Notes: generated by a model from the letters alone, not told the origin. A DNA stretch of 64,000 bases from Shinella sp. PSBB067 (GCF_016839145.1 NZ_CP069302.1:248001-312000); one strand, 5' to 3'; counted from the first letter of the stretch, positions 51,055 to 61,542 are shown. Program-made: numbers and translations.

Positions 51055-53973
51055 ATGACAGGTGAATTGGTTCTGGTCCTGCTGGTCTGCCTTCCCTTTG
51101 TGGGAAGCCTTGCCGCGACCATCCTGCTGCGGACGGATTCCCGCGTCCTTGCGGCCCGCATGTCGGGCGCGGTGACGCTGGCATGCCTCGTGGCGACGGC
51201 CACGCTCTATCCCGCCGTGCGCGACGGCGGCAAGGTGCGGCTCGATCTCGAATGGCTGCCCCAACTCGGACTGAACTTCACCCTGCGCATGGACGGCTTC
51301 GCCTGGCTCTTCGCCATGCTCATCACCGGCATCGGCTGCCTCATCGTGCTCTATGCGCGCTACTACATGTCCGAAGAGGACCCCGTTCCGCGCTTCTTCT
51401 CCTTCCTGCTCGCCTTCATGGGCTCGATGCTCGGCATCGTCGTCTCGGGCAACATCATCCTGCTTTCGGTGTTCTGGGAGCTGACGAGCATCTTCTCCTT
51501 CCTGCTCATCAGCTACTGGCACCACAATGCCGCGGCGCGCGACGGCGCGCGCATGGCGCTGACGATCACCGGCATCGGCGGCTTCTGCCTGCTGGCCGGC
51601 CTCATCGTGCTCGGCCATATCGCCGGCAGCTACGACCTCGACGCGGTGCTGGCGGCCGGCGACAAGATCAAGGCGCATCCGCTCTACCTCACCGCGCTGG
51701 TGCTGATCCTCATCGGCGCGCTGACGAAGAGCGCGCAGGTGCCGTTCCATTTCTGGCTGCCGAACGCCATGGCCGCCCCGACGCCGGTGTCCGCCTACCT
51801 TCATTCCGCCACCATGGTGAAGGCGGGCGTCTTCCTTTTGGTGCGCCTCTGGCCGGCGCTTTCCGGCACCTATGAATGGTTCATGCTGGTCGGCATCGCC
51901 GGCATCAGCACGCTGCTTCTCGGCGCTTATTTCGCCATGTTCCAGCAGGACCTCAAGGGCCTGCTGGCCTATTCGACGATCAGCCACCTCGGCCTCATCA
52001 CGACCCTGCTCAGCCTCGGCAGCCCGGTCGCGGCGGTCGCGGCGATCTTCCACATGATGAACCACGCCACCTTCAAGGCCTCGCTCTTCATGGCGGCCGG
52101 CATCATCGACCACGAGACCGGCACGCGCGACATGCGACGATTGAGCGGGCTGTTCAGATACCTGCCGATCACCGGCACGCTTGCCATGGTGGCGAGCGCC
52201 GCCATGGCCGGCGTGCCGCTGCTGAACGGCTTCATCTCCAAGGAGATGTTCTTCGCCGAGGCGGTGGAAACGCACGCCGATTCCGTGCTCGACCGCATCC
52301 TGCCCTATGTCGCCACGCTCGCCGGCGCCTTCAGCGTGGCCTATTCGCTCCGCTTCATCCACACGGTCTTCTTCGGCCCCCCGCCGACGGATCTTCCGAA
52401 GCCGAAGCCGCACGAGCCGCCGCACTGGATGCGTTTCCCGATCGAGTTCCTCGTGCTGGCCTGCCTCGTCGTCGGCATCGTCCCGAGCCTGTCCATCGGA
52501 CCGTTCCTGCATTCGGCCGTTCTTTCGGTGCTCGGCGAGCGGACGCCCGAATACAGCCTCGCCGTCTGGCACGGCATCAACACGCCGCTCGTCATGAGCC
52601 TGATCGCGCTTGCGGGCGGGGCGGCGCTCTATGTGTTGCTGAAGGACTACCTAGCGAAGTGCGACGATGGTCCGCCACTCTTCCGGCACCTTGCGGGCCA
52701 GCGCATCTTCGAGCGCGTGCTGGTCACGGTTTCCTGGAAATGGGCGCGCTGGATGGAAAGCCGCTTCGGCACCCGCAATCTCCAGCCGCAGCTCCGCCTC
52801 GTCGCCGCCGCCGGCCTGCTCGCTGGCGTGGTTCCGCTCTACATCGCGGGCTTTTCCCCCAGGCGGCCGTTGCTCGGCGACGTCGATCCGATCTTCGCCG
52901 CGGTCTGGTGCGTTGGCGCGTTCTGCGCGCTGGGCGCGGCCTATCAGGCGAAGTATCACCGCCTCGCCGCACTCGTTCTCCTCGGCGGCGCCGGCATCAC
53001 GACCTGCATCACCTTCGTCTGGCTTTCGGCGCCGGATCTCGCCATCACGCAGCTCGTCGTGGAGATCGTCACCACGGTCCTCCTGCTGCTCGGCCTGCGC
53101 TGGCTGCCGAAGCGCTGGGAGAAGATCGACAATTCGGTCTCGATCGCCGCGCGCGGCCGGCGTTTCCGCGACTTCCTGCTCGCCGTCTCCTGCGGCTTCG
53201 GCATGTTCCTGTTTTCCTACGCCATCATGAACCAGCCGGTGCCGGACGCGATCGCCAGCTACTTCCTCGAAAAGGCCTATACGGAAGGCGGGGGACGCAA
53301 CGTGGTCAACGTCATCCTCGTCGATTTCCGCGGCTTCGACACGATGGGCGAGATCGCGGTGCTCGCCATCGTGGCGCTCACGGTCTTCGCGCTGCTGCGC
53401 CGTTTCCGCCCCGCGGCCGACAGCATCGAGAAGCCGGAGCAGCAGCGCATCCAGGCGGCGTTCGATGCCGAACGTCCCGAGCGCTCGGCCGGCGATACCG
53501 TGCGCGACTACATGCTCGTGCCCTCGGTCATCATGCAGTGGATGTTCCCGGTCGTCATCACGTTCGCGATCTACCTCTTCCTGCGCGGGCATGACCTGCC
53601 GGGCGGCGGCTTTGCCGGCGGCGTTACCATGGCCATCGCCTTCCTGCTCCAGTATCTTGCGGGCGGCGTGCGCTGGGCCGAGGACCGGATCCGCATCCTG
53701 CCGCTGCGCTGGATGGGCTTCGGCCTGCTGATGGCCGCCGCAACGGGCCTGGGTGCCTGGCTCTTCGGCTACCCGTTCCTGACGACCCATTCGCAGTACA
53801 TAGAGGTGCCGTTCATCGGCAAGGTGCCGGCGGCAAGCGCGCTTCTGTTCGACCTCGGCGTCTTCTCGCTCGTCGTCGGCGCGACCGTGCTGATCCTCAT
53901 CGCGCTCGCCCACCAGTCCGTGCGCATGCACCGGGTCCGCACCGTCGACGCCCCCAAGGCGGAGGAAGCCTGA
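51055..53973 (+). CDS. phaAB: Monovalent cation/proton antiporter subunit A/B fusion (PhaAB/MnhAB)
   Basis: A 972-residue membrane protein with about 20 helices. Residues about 120-420 form the proton-channel domain shared with NuoL (ILLSVFWELTSIFSFLLISYW, TKSAQVPFHFWLPNAMAAPTPVSAYLHSATMVKAGVFL are its landmarks, split here across the domain). Residues about 620-790 are the MbhD/E-like part (APDLAITQLVVEIVTTVLLLLGLRWLPKR). Residues about 810-960 are the MnhB domain (PVVITFAIYLFLRGHDLPGGGFAGG). The A-B fusion is the usual form in rhizobia. The complex exports K+ or Na+ against protons and serves pH and salt adaptation. Confidence 0.93.
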   Translation: MTGELVLVLLVCLPFVGSLAATILLRTDSRVLAARMSGAVTLACLVATATLYPAVRDGGKVRLDLEWLPQLGLNFTLRMDGFAWLFAMLITGIGCLIVLYARYYMSEEDPVPRFFSFLLAFMGSMLGIVVSGNIILLSVFWELTSIFSFLLISYWHHNAAARDGARMALTITGIGGFCLLAGLIVLGHIAGSYDLDAVLAAGDKIKAHPLYLTALVLILIGALTKSAQVPFHFWLPNAMAAPTPVSAYLHSATMVKAGVFLLVRLWPALSGTYEWFMLVGIAGISTLLLGAYFAMFQQDLKGLLAYSTISHLGLITTLLSLGSPVAAVAAIFHMMNHATFKASLFMAAGIIDHETGTRDMRRLSGLFRYLPITGTLAMVASAAMAGVPLLNGFISKEMFFAEAVETHADSVLDRILPYVATLAGAFSVAYSLRFIHTVFFGPPPTDLPKPKPHEPPHWMRFPIEFLVLACLVVGIVPSLSIGPFLHSAVLSVLGERTPEYSLAVWHGINTPLVMSLIALAGGAALYVLLKDYLAKCDDGPPLFRHLAGQRIFERVLVTVSWKWARWMESRFGTRNLQPQLRLVAAAGLLAGVVPLYIAGFSPRRPLLGDVDPIFAAVWCVGAFCALGAAYQAKYHRLAALVLLGGAGITTCITFVWLSAPDLAITQLVVEIVTTVLLLLGLRWLPKRWEKIDNSVSIAARGRRFRDFLLAVSCGFGMFLFSYAIMNQPVPDAIASYFLEKAYTEGGGRNVVNVILVDFRGFDTMGEIAVLAIVALTVFALLRRFRPAADSIEKPEQQRIQAAFDAERPERSAGDTVRDYMLVPSVIMQWMFPVVITFAIYLFLRGHDLPGGGFAGGVTMAIAFLLQYLAGGVRWAEDRIRILPLRWMGFGLLMAAATGLGAWLFGYPFLTTHSQYIEVPFIGKVPAASALLFDLGVFSLVVGATVLILIALAHQSVRMHRVRTVDAPKAEEA

Positions 53974-54311
53974 TGGAACTCGTCCTCTCGATCGGCATCG
54001 GCATCATGACGGGCTCGGGCGTCTGGCTGCTGCTGCGCCCACGCACCTACCAGGTCATCATCGGCCTCTCGCTGCTTTCCTATGCCGTCAACCTGTTCAT
54101 CTTCGGCGTCGGCGGCGTGAAGTCCAATGCGGCACCGCTTCTGGAGGAGGGCGTGCCCATCTCGACGATGACGGATCCGGTGCCCCATGCGCTGGTGCTG
54201 ACCGCCATCGTCATCGGCTTCGCCACGACGGCGCTGTTCCTCGTGGTGCTGCTCGCCGCCCGCGGGCTCACCGGCACCGACCATGTCGACGGCAGGGAGC
54301 AGCCGAAATGA
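53973..54311 (+). CDS. phaC: Cation/proton antiporter subunit C (PhaC/MnhC)
   Basis: A 112-residue NuoK-like subunit with three helices (about residues 2-20, 27-50 and 70-95). The segment SGVWLLLRPRTYQVIIGLSLLSYAVNLFIF is typical of MnhC. Its start shares one base with the phaAB stop (TGATG), and its stop overlaps the phaD start. Confidence 0.92.
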   Translation: MELVLSIGIGIMTGSGVWLLLRPRTYQVIIGLSLLSYAVNLFIFGVGGVKSNAAPLLEEGVPISTMTDPVPHALVLTAIVIGFATTALFLVVLLAARGLTGTDHVDGREQPK

Positions 54312-55951
54312 GCGGCTGGCAGCAACATCTCATCATCGCGCCGATCCTCATCCCGCTTGTCGCGGGCGCGCTCCTGCTCTTCTTCGACGAGCGCGAGCGC
54401 GTCATGAAGGCGATGATCAGCGTCATCTCGTGCCTTGCGCTCGCCGCCGTCGCCATCAGCCTCTTCCGCCTTGCGGGTAGCGGCAGCGGCGCCGACAGCT
54501 TCGAGGGCGTCTATCTCCTCGGCAACTGGCCGGCGCCGTTCGGCATCGTGCTGGTGGCCGACCGGCTCTCGGCGCTGATGCTCGTGCTCGCCTCGATCCT
54601 CGCCATCCCGACGCTGGTCTACGCGCTCGCCCGCTGGCATACGGCGGGCGCGCATTTCCATTCGCTGTTCCAGTTTCTGTTGATGGGCCTCAACGGTGCC
54701 TTCCTCACCGGAGACCTGTTCAACCTCTTCGTCTTCTTCGAGGTGATGCTGGCCGCATCCTACGGCCTGCTGATGCACGGTTCCGGCTCCATGCGCGTCA
54801 AGGCGGGCATGCACTACATCGCCGTCAACCTTGCCGCCGCGCTCTGCTTCCTCATCGGGGTCAGCGCCATCTACGGCTCGGCGGGAACGCTCAACATGGC
54901 GGACCTTGCGTTGCGCATCGGCGAGATCGAGGGCGAGCGGCGCATGCTGCTGGAAGCGGGCGCCGGCATTCTGGGAGTGGTCTTCCTCATCAAGGCCGGC
55001 ATGTGGCCGCTGAACTTCTGGCTGCCGGGCGCCTACAGCGCCGCGACGGCGCCGGTCGCCGGCATTTTCGCCATCATGAGCAAGGTCGGCATCTACGTCA
55101 TCCTGCGGCTCTCGCTGCTCGTCTTCGGCCAGGGGGCGTCCGCCGGGCTCGGCCTCAACGTGCTGCTCTACGGCGGCATGGCGACCATCGCCTTCGGCAC
55201 GATCGGCGTGCTCGCCTCGCAGGCGCTCGGGCGGCTGGCGAGCTATTCCGTGCTCGTCTCCTCCGGTACGCTGCTTGCCGTCCTCGGCCTCAACAACGGC
55301 GTGGTGACGGCGGGCGCGCTGTTCTACATGGTCAGCTCCACCCTCACGATCGCCGCCTTCTTCCTTCTCATCGAACTCGTCGAGCGCGGCCAGGATGCCG
55401 GCGCGTCGGTTCTCGCGGTGACGATGGAAGCCTACGGCGATGCGGACGAGGAGGAGCAGGAGGTCGAGGTCGGCGTCACCATGCCGGGCACCATCGCCGT
55501 GCTCGGCGTCTGCTTCGCCGCCTGCGGCATCCTCCTGTCCGGCCTGCCGCCGCTTTCCGGCTTCGTGGCGAAGTTCGCCATGCTCACCGGCATGATCGGC
55601 ACGAATGTCGCGGCGCAAGGACCGATCCCGCCTTCCGCCTGGTGGATCGTCGCCCTGCTGATCCTTTCGGGCCTTGCCGCGCTCATCTCCATGACGCGCG
55701 CGGGCATCCGCACCTTCTGGGCGTCCATGGAAGGCACCGTGCCGCGCGTCCTCGTCATGGAGATGGCGCCCGTCATGCTGCTGATCGCGCTGACGCTCGT
55801 GCTGACGGTCAAGGCCGGCCCCGTCATGGGCTACATGGAGGAAACCGTCCGCAACCTGCAGCAGCCGGCCGCCTATATCGACGCCGTCATCAATGCCCGC
55901 CGCGCCGGCGTCGAGGAGCCGAGCGGACCGGATGGCGGGGGAGGGATCTGA
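54308..55951 (+). CDS. phaD: Cation/proton antiporter subunit D (PhaD/MnhD)
   Basis: A 547-residue NuoN/L-like proton-channel subunit with about 14 helices. Landmarks are GDLFNLFVFFEVMLAASYGLL, IKAGMWPLNFWLPGAYSAATAPVAGIFAIMSKVGIY and LSGLPPLSGFVAKFAML, each in its expected place. An acidic loop DADEEEQEVEV near residues 377-390 is unusual. It forms the second large ion-pathway subunit beside PhaAB. Translation is coupled to phaC by ATGA. Confidence 0.93.
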   Translation: MSGWQQHLIIAPILIPLVAGALLLFFDERERVMKAMISVISCLALAAVAISLFRLAGSGSGADSFEGVYLLGNWPAPFGIVLVADRLSALMLVLASILAIPTLVYALARWHTAGAHFHSLFQFLLMGLNGAFLTGDLFNLFVFFEVMLAASYGLLMHGSGSMRVKAGMHYIAVNLAAALCFLIGVSAIYGSAGTLNMADLALRIGEIEGERRMLLEAGAGILGVVFLIKAGMWPLNFWLPGAYSAATAPVAGIFAIMSKVGIYVILRLSLLVFGQGASAGLGLNVLLYGGMATIAFGTIGVLASQALGRLASYSVLVSSGTLLAVLGLNNGVVTAGALFYMVSSTLTIAAFFLLIELVERGQDAGASVLAVTMEAYGDADEEEQEVEVGVTMPGTIAVLGVCFAACGILLSGLPPLSGFVAKFAMLTGMIGTNVAAQGPIPPSAWWIVALLILSGLAALISMTRAGIRTFWASMEGTVPRVLVMEMAPVMLLIALTLVLTVKAGPVMGYMEETVRNLQQPAAYIDAVINARRAGVEEPSGPDGGGGI

Positions 55952-55952
55952 C

Positions 55953-56429
55953 ATGCTGCCCTATCCGCTCCTTTCCGCCTCGCTCGTCGTCATGTGGCTG
56001 GTCCTCAACGGCTTCACGCTCGGCCACCTCATCCTCGGCTGCATCGTCTCGGTCTTCGCCTCGTGGGGCATGGCGTCGCTGCGCCCGGTCAAGCCGCGGC
56101 TGTCGAAATGGTATCTGCTGCCCAAGCTCGTCGGCATCGTGCTCTACGACATCGTCCGCTCGAACATCGCGGTCGCCTCGATCATTCTCACCGGCAGAAT
56201 GCGCAACCACAAGTCGGGCTTCATCACGGTGCCGCTCGAACTCGAAAGCCCGATGGCGCTCGCCGTGCTCGCCATCGTGGTGACGAGCACGCCGGGCACC
56301 GCGTGGCTCGAATACAACTCGCTGAACCGGACGGTGCTGATCCATGTGCTCGACCTCATCGACGAGGCGGAATGGCAGGCCCTGATCAAGGGGCGCTACG
56401 AAGCGCTCCTGCTGGAGATTTTCGCATGA
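55953..56429 (+). CDS. phaE: Cation/proton antiporter subunit E (PhaE/MnhE)
   Basis: A 158-residue subunit with two N-terminal helices (about residues 5-25 and 30-48) and a soluble C-terminal part, as usual for MnhE. The segments [21 protein letters not shown] and [13 protein letters not shown] are family signatures. The ATG at 55953 follows the phaD stop by one base; the longer frame upstream is part of the phaD shadow. Confidence 0.91.
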   Translation: MLPYPLLSASLVVMWLVLNGFTLGHLILGCIVSVFASWGMASLRPVKPRLSKWYLLPKLVGIVLYDIVRSNIAVASIILTGRMRNHKSGFITVPLELESPMALAVLAIVVTSTPGTAWLEYNSLNRTVLIHVLDLIDEAEWQALIKGRYEALLLEIFA

Positions 56430-56707
56430 GCCACACGATCCTCGTCTGGTCCGTTACCTTCGCGCAGGTCTGCCTGGCGCTTGCCATGGCGCTCGCGGCG
56501 CTGCGCATGTCGCGCGGCCCGCGCGCGCAGGACCGCGTGCTGGCGCTCGACACGCTCTACGTGAATTCCATGCTGCTCCTGATGGTGTTCGGCATGCGCA
56601 CCGGCAAGGTCATCTATTTCGAGGCCTCGCTGGTCATCGGCATGCTCGGCTTCGTGGCGACGGTCGCGCTCGCGAAATTCCTGATGCGCGGGGAGGTGAT
56701 CGAATGA
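56426..56707 (+). CDS. phaF: Cation/proton antiporter subunit F (PhaF/MnhF)
   Basis: A 93-residue subunit with three helices. The motif [20 protein letters not shown] is characteristic of MnhF/MrpF. It overlaps phaE and phaG by ATGA at both ends, so translation runs through the whole operon. Confidence 0.91.
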   Translation: MSHTILVWSVTFAQVCLALAMALAALRMSRGPRAQDRVLALDTLYVNSMLLLMVFGMRTGKVIYFEASLVIGMLGFVATVALAKFLMRGEVIE

Positions 56708-57102
56708 GCACCATAGAACACGCAAGCGACCTGCCGGCCTGGGCCGCGCTCATCGTTTCCTTCTTCCTCGTCGTCGGCGCCGGCCTGGCGCTGACCGGCA
56801 CGATCGGCTTCCTGCGCCTGCCCAGCTTCTACGAGCGCATCCATGCGCCGACGCTCGGCACGAGCTGGGGCACCGGCGGCATCGTCATGGCATCCATGAT
56901 CTTCTTCACCGTGCTGGCGACGCGCCCCGTGGTGCACGAAATCCTCATCGGTATCTTCGTCACGGTCACCACGCCGGTCACGCTCATGCTGCTCGCCCGC
57001 GCCGCCCTGCATCGGGATCGGTCCGAGGGAAATCCGGAGGTGCCCGCCGGCGCGCCGGCCGAACCCGAGACGGCGGAAGGCAGCCCGACCGCGGGAGAAT
57101 AG
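56704..57102 (+). CDS. phaG: Cation/proton antiporter subunit G (PhaG/MnhG)
   Basis: A 132-residue subunit with three helices; [28 protein letters not shown] is split over the characteristic first loop of MnhG. The last 30 residues are a polar, acidic and proline-rich tail ([19 protein letters not shown]) beyond the core family length. It is the last gene of the pha operon. A short GC inverted repeat (AGCGG/CCGCT) directly follows the stop and could be a weak terminator. Confidence 0.9.
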   Translation: MSTIEHASDLPAWAALIVSFFLVVGAGLALTGTIGFLRLPSFYERIHAPTLGTSWGTGGIVMASMIFFTVLATRPVVHEILIGIFVTVTTPVTLMLLARAALHRDRSEGNPEVPAGAPAEPETAEGSPTAGE

Positions 57103-57307
57103 CGGCGGCCGCTTTACCCCGCTTCGTTGCATGGCGATCGGGGTGCATATTTTCCGAAGATTTTAAAATGGGCCGGAATGCATGCCATTGCGGCCAAAAC
57201 CGCCCGCGGCGACCTGCCGCGGAGGCTTTCAGAGCCCTTTGGACGGGGGACAACGTGCGGCTCGAAGCGGGAATGGTAACAGATTCTGCCCCGCTCAAAA
57301 GACATTG

Positions 57308-57329
57308 TTAACCTTCATTTCCTAACCAT
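57308..57329. promoter_or_regulatory. Possible CtrA half-sites upstream of ftsK
   Basis: TTAACC and CTAACCAT lie 14 bases apart about 45-65 bases before the ftsK start. Both resemble CtrA half-sites (TTAACCAT), and CtrA controls cell-cycle genes in alphaproteobacteria. The spacing does not fit the full TTAA-N7-TTAA consensus, so this is only a hint. Confidence 0.25.
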
Positions 57330-57371
57330 CTGCATATCCCTATCGGCAATGATCGTCGAGATTGCAGGTTC

Positions 57372-60128
57372 ATGCGTATTTCCAGAACAAACTTCTATCC
57401 CGTCCTCGAGAGTGAAGGGGAGAGCGACGAGCAATCGTCGCATTACTCCGGTGAAAACAACGCCTTGACCGAAGAGGTTCCGGACGCGGAGGCCTGGCAC
57501 GGCGAAGGCGAGGCTATCGCCAACGACGATCACTACCGCCCGCGCTTCCGCTCGCCGATCCTGCGCGCCTACGATCCCGGCCAATATGCCGACGGGACGT
57601 GGGAAAGCCACTTCTACCTGGCGCCCAATGTCCGCTTCACGCGCACGCCCGACAAGGTCGCCGCCAGGATCGAGGAGGCGGTCGCGGAGGAAGCCGCAAA
57701 GGTCGCGCCCTTCATCGAAGAGCCGGTTCAGGCGGCTCCCTCCGAAATGCAAGCAGAGACACTCCAGGTGCAGCAGTTCCCAGTTCCCCAGTCCCCGGTT
57801 TCCGAACCCCAGGCCCCGCAAACCCAGCCGGCACAGCTTTCGCAGGCCGAGCTCCTGCTGCGCCTGCGCGAGGCGCTCGATGAGCGCCGCCGCCGCTTCG
57901 AGGCACAGCAGGCGCCGGCAGGCGCCGGGCCGGTCGATCCGGTTCCGCAATTCGTCCAGGCCGTCGTCGCTGCCCGGCAGAATGCGGTTCCGGCGGAGGC
58001 CGCCGTCGTGTTCCGGCCGACCATGCCGGTTCAGGCCCCGGTTTTCGCGCCGAAGCCTGTCTCCGTCGCTCCCGCCGCTGAGCCGGTTGCAAAGGCCAGC
58101 GTGCGCGAGGCGCTCAGCCGCTTCGCCCATCTTTCGGATCATGCCTTCTGGGAAACCATGGTGCCGGAGGAGAACGTCGCGGTCGCTCCACAGCGCCCGC
58201 CGGTTTCCGTCGTGCGCATGCCGCTGCCGACGCCGGTCCCGGCACCCGTTGCCGCCGCTCCCACCCTTGCGCCGCACGAGGATCTCGTGCCTGTTGCCTC
58301 GCTCTACCGTGTGGTTGAGTGCCGTCCTGCCGCAACCCGGCAGGTGGCCGTGGAGACCGTCGCTGCCGCTTCACCGGTAAAGGCGGAGCCGGCCGTCGCT
58401 ATCGCGGCACCGGCCGTCGAGGTTGCACCGCAGGCCCTTCCTGTCACCGTCGAGCCCAAGCCGGCGGCCCCGGCGCCCGCTGCCGTCGCCGAGCCGGTCC
58501 GCGAACCCCCGTCGTCCGTGCTGTCGCGTGCCCGGCCGTTCCAGGTCACGCTCGCCACGCCGACCGCCGACACCTATGAATACCCGCCGCGCGATCTCCT
58601 GCAGGAGCCGCCGCGCACCGTCGGCTTCGTGCTGACACAGGAGCAACTGGAGCAGAATGCCGGCCTTCTCGAAAGCGTGCTGGAAGACTTCGGCGTGCGC
58701 GGCGAGATCATCCATGTCCGCCCCGGCCCGGTCGTGACACTCTACGAATTCGAGCCGGCGCCGGGCGTCAAGTCCTCGCGCGTCATCGGCCTTGCCGACG
58801 ACATCGCCCGCTCCATGTCGGCGCTCTCGGCCCGCGTCGCCGTCGTGCCCGGCCGCAATGTCATCGGCATCGAGCTGCCGAATGCCACCCGCGAGACCGT
58901 CTATTTCCGCGAGATGATCGATTCCGCGGACTTCGCCAGGACCGGCTTCAAGCTGCCGATCTGCCTTGGCAAGACCATCGGCGGCGAGCCCGTCATAGCC
59001 GAGCTTGCCAAGATGCCGCACCTGCTCGTCGCCGGCACCACCGGCTCGGGCAAGTCGGTCGCCATCAACACGATGATCCTGTCGCTGCTCTACCGGTTCC
59101 GCCCGGAGGAATGCCGTCTGATCATGGTCGATCCCAAGATGCTGGAACTGTCGATCTACGACGGCATCCCGCACCTCCTGACCCCTGTCGTCACCGACCC
59201 GAAGAAGGCCGTCATGGCGCTGAAATGGGCGGTGCGCGAGATGGAGGATCGTTATCGCAAGATGTCGCGCCTCGGCGTGCGCAATATCGACGGCTACAAC
59301 AACCGCGTCGCCGCCGCGCGCGACAAAGGCGAGACGATCACGATCAGCGTCCAGACCGGCTTCGACAAGGGAACCGGCGAGGCGATCAACGAGGACCAGG
59401 AACTCTCGCTCGAGCCGATGCCCTATATCGTCGTCATCGTCGATGAGATGGCCGACCTGATGATGGTCGCCGGCAAGGAGATCGAAGGCGCGATCCAGCG
59501 GCTCGCCCAGATGGCGCGCGCCGCCGGCATCCACCTGATCATGGCGACGCAGCGCCCCTCGGTCGACGTCATCACCGGCACGATCAAGGCGAACTTCCCG
59601 ACGCGCATCTCCTTCCAGGTAACCTCGAAGATCGACAGCCGCACCATCCTCGGCGAGCAGGGGGCCGAACAGCTCCTCGGCCAGGGTGACATGCTGCACA
59701 TGGCCGGCGGTGGGCGCATTTCCCGCGTCCACGGTCCGTTCGTCTCCGACGAGGAGGTCGAGAAGGTCGTGCTGCACCTCAAGGCGCAGGGCCGTCCGGA
59801 ATACCTGGAGACGGTCACCGCCGACGAGGAGGAGGAAGAGGATGAGAAGCCTGCCGCCGGCGGCGCGGTCTTCGACAAGGGCGACATCGCGGCCGAGGAC
59901 GGCGACGACCTCTACGAAAAGGCCGTCAAGGTCGTCATGCGCGACCGCAAGTGCTCGACCTCCTACATCCAGCGGCGCCTCGCCGTCGGCTACAACCGGG
60001 CCGCGTCCCTCGTCGAGCGCATGGAGAAGGAAGGGCTCGTCGGCCCCGCCAACCATGTCGGCAAGCGCGAGATCGTGAGCGGCGAGCGCAATGCCTTCCA
60101 GCCGCCGGAAAGCGGCGACGACGAATAA
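57372..60128 (+). CDS. ftsK: FtsK/SpoIIIE-family DNA translocase lacking a membrane domain
   Basis: A 918-residue motor protein. Residues about 1-110 are polar, about 115-400 are a Pro/Ala/Val/Gln-rich linker, then alpha and beta motor domains with Walker A GTTGSGKS at 555-562 and Walker [12 protein letters not shown] at 685-695, and a C-terminal winged-helix gamma domain ([38 protein letters not shown]) that reads KOPS sequences. No transmembrane helix is visible, whereas canonical FtsK has four at the N-terminus. It would pump DNA at division for chromosome dimer resolution, probably as a soluble or recruited paralogue. An intrinsic terminator follows. Confidence 0.9.
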   Translation: MRISRTNFYPVLESEGESDEQSSHYSGENNALTEEVPDAEAWHGEGEAIANDDHYRPRFRSPILRAYDPGQYADGTWESHFYLAPNVRFTRTPDKVAARIEEAVAEEAAKVAPFIEEPVQAAPSEMQAETLQVQQFPVPQSPVSEPQAPQTQPAQLSQAELLLRLREALDERRRRFEAQQAPAGAGPVDPVPQFVQAVVAARQNAVPAEAAVVFRPTMPVQAPVFAPKPVSVAPAAEPVAKASVREALSRFAHLSDHAFWETMVPEENVAVAPQRPPVSVVRMPLPTPVPAPVAAAPTLAPHEDLVPVASLYRVVECRPAATRQVAVETVAAASPVKAEPAVAIAAPAVEVAPQALPVTVEPKPAAPAPAAVAEPVREPPSSVLSRARPFQVTLATPTADTYEYPPRDLLQEPPRTVGFVLTQEQLEQNAGLLESVLEDFGVRGEIIHVRPGPVVTLYEFEPAPGVKSSRVIGLADDIARSMSALSARVAVVPGRNVIGIELPNATRETVYFREMIDSADFARTGFKLPICLGKTIGGEPVIAELAKMPHLLVAGTTGSGKSVAINTMILSLLYRFRPEECRLIMVDPKMLELSIYDGIPHLLTPVVTDPKKAVMALKWAVREMEDRYRKMSRLGVRNIDGYNNRVAAARDKGETITISVQTGFDKGTGEAINEDQELSLEPMPYIVVIVDEMADLMMVAGKEIEGAIQRLAQMARAAGIHLIMATQRPSVDVITGTIKANFPTRISFQVTSKIDSRTILGEQGAEQLLGQGDMLHMAGGGRISRVHGPFVSDEEVEKVVLHLKAQGRPEYLETVTADEEEEEDEKPAAGGAVFDKGDIAAEDGDDLYEKAVKVVMRDRKCSTSYIQRRLAVGYNRAASLVERMEKEGLVGPANHVGKREIVSGERNAFQPPESGDDE

Positions 60129-60201
60129 CATTTCGCCATGTGGCGATTGCCCGTCCGCCGGGCAATTGTCCTACTTATTTGAAATGGATGGATTTTCCGG
60201 G

Positions 60202-60230
60202 TCCGGTCCGCTCACGCGGGCCGGATTTTT
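60202..60230 (+). terminator. Intrinsic terminator after ftsK
   Basis: TCCGGTCCGC and GCGGGCCGGA pair (one G-T) over the loop TCAC and are followed by TTTTT, about 75 bases after the ftsK stop. Confidence 0.85.
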
Positions 60231-60268
60231 ACTGTGTCCACGGGAAATCTTATTCCGCAATCGCATTT

Positions 60269-60276
60269 AATCGATT
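60269..60276. promoter_or_regulatory. AATCGATT palindrome upstream of the aldolase gene
   Basis: AATCGATT within TTTAATCGATTTGG lies about 100 bases before the aldolase start. A CG-centred palindrome is the hallmark of LacI-family operators, and LacI-type regulators control glycolytic genes in many alphaproteobacteria. Eight bases can arise by chance, so the call is weak. Confidence 0.25.
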
Positions 60277-60373
60277 TGGCCCATGACGGGGTCCGCGGGG
60301 CCTGTTGCATATGGCGGACGATCTGTGAATAGTGCCGCCCGACCGACGAAATCTGCATCCAAGGAGGACAGGA

Positions 60374-61417
60374 ATGGCATTGATCACCATGCGGCAACTG
60401 CTCGATCACGCAGCGGAGAACGACTACGCACTGCCCGCATTCAACGTCAACAACCTGGAATATATCCAGGCGGTCATGCGCGCGGCGGATGCGACGGACT
60501 CCCCGGTGATCCTGCAGGCGAGCCGCGGTGCGCGCGCCTATGCCGGCGATGCCTTCCTGCGTCACCTCATCCTCGGCGCCGCCGAGGAATATCCGCATAT
60601 CCCGGTCTGCCTGCATCTCGACCACGGCGACCAGCCATCGACCTGCATCTCGGCCATCACCAACGGCTTCACCTCCGTCATGATGGACGGCTCGCTGCTC
60701 GCTGACGGCAAGACCGTCGCCAGCTACGACTACAATGTCGACGTCACCGCCGAAGTGGTGAAGATCGCCCATGCGGCCGGCGTTTCGGTCGAGGGCGAGC
60801 TTGGATGTCTCGGCAACCTGGAGACCGGCGCCGGCGACAAGGAGGACGGCCACGGCTTCGAGGGCAAGCTTTCCCGCGAGGAGCTGCTGACCGATCCGGA
60901 CCAGGCGCTCGACTTCGTTTCGAAGACCGGCGTCGACGCGCTCGCCGTCGCCATCGGCACCAGCCACGGCGCCTACAAGTTCACCCGCGCGCCTGATGGC
61001 GACATCCTCTCCATCGAGACGATCGCCAAGATCCACGCGAAGCTGCCGAACACGCATCTCGTCATGCACGGCTCCTCCTCCGTTCCGCAGGACCTGCAGG
61101 ATCTCTTCACCGCCTATGGCGGCGAGATGAAGCAGACCTGGGGCGTGCCTGTCGCCGAAATCCAGAAGGCGATCCCGCTCGGCGTGCGCAAGGTCAATAT
61201 CGACACGGACCTGCGCCTCGCCATGACCGGCACGATCCGCAAGAACTTCAAGGAAAAGCCCGACAATTTCGATCCGCGCACCTACCTGAAGCCGGCGACC
61301 GCCCGCATGACGGAGGTCTGCAAGGAGCGCTTCGAAGCCTTCCGCACCGCCGGCAAGGCCTCCGGCATCCGCGTCAAGCGCCTGCCCGACATGGCGAAGT
61401 TCTACGCCGCGAAGTAA
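60374..61417 (+). CDS. fba: Class II fructose-bisphosphate aldolase
   Basis: A 347-residue zinc-dependent aldolase of the CbbA (subtype B) branch. Zinc and catalytic residues are visible: HLDHGD at residues 81-86 with catalytic Asp83 and zinc His84, [31 protein letters not shown] and [14 protein letters not shown], which binds the substrate phosphate. It splits fructose 1,6-bisphosphate into two trioses in glycolysis, or condenses them in gluconeogenesis and the Calvin cycle. AAGGAGGACAGGA precedes the ATG; the longer frame is rejected. It stands alone between two intrinsic terminators. Confidence 0.94.
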   Translation: MALITMRQLLDHAAENDYALPAFNVNNLEYIQAVMRAADATDSPVILQASRGARAYAGDAFLRHLILGAAEEYPHIPVCLHLDHGDQPSTCISAITNGFTSVMMDGSLLADGKTVASYDYNVDVTAEVVKIAHAAGVSVEGELGCLGNLETGAGDKEDGHGFEGKLSREELLTDPDQALDFVSKTGVDALAVAIGTSHGAYKFTRAPDGDILSIETIAKIHAKLPNTHLVMHGSSSVPQDLQDLFTAYGGEMKQTWGVPVAEIQKAIPLGVRKVNIDTDLRLAMTGTIRKNFKEKPDNFDPRTYLKPATARMTEVCKERFEAFRTAGKASGIRVKRLPDMAKFYAAK

Positions 61418-61440
61418 GCCGCCTTCGGCCTGTCTTTCCA

Positions 61441-61468
61441 CCCTCCCGGTTCCGGCCGGGAGGGTTTT
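61441..61468 (+). terminator. Intrinsic terminator after the aldolase gene
   Basis: CCCTCCCGG and CCGGGAGGG form a perfect 9-base stem with a 6-base loop followed by TTTT, 24 bases after the aldolase stop. Confidence 0.88.
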
Positions 61469-61499
61469 GTTCTTTGCGCGGCAAACCCGCAGGAATCCA

Positions 61500-61542
61500 T
61501 TGCGAGCCGCAATGCCTGCCCGTAAAAGATTGCGGACCGCAA
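61500..61542. promoter_or_regulatory. Tandem palindromic operators before lldD
   Basis: TTGCGAGCCGCAA (61500-61512) and TTGCGGACCGCAA (61530-61542) share perfect 5-base arms TTGCG/CGCAA, with centres 30 bases apart, about three helical turns. The second ends 17 bases before the lldD start codon. A related but imperfect TTGCGCGGCAA lies just upstream near 61474. Two dimers bound on the same face would repress the gene. The regulator is not encoded nearby. Confidence 0.6.

Noticed and set aside
50734..52572. Open frame of 612 residues on the minus strand
   Set aside because: It lies wholly antisense to phaAB, has Arg/Glu/His-rich composition typical of GC-rich shadow frames, and resembles no family.
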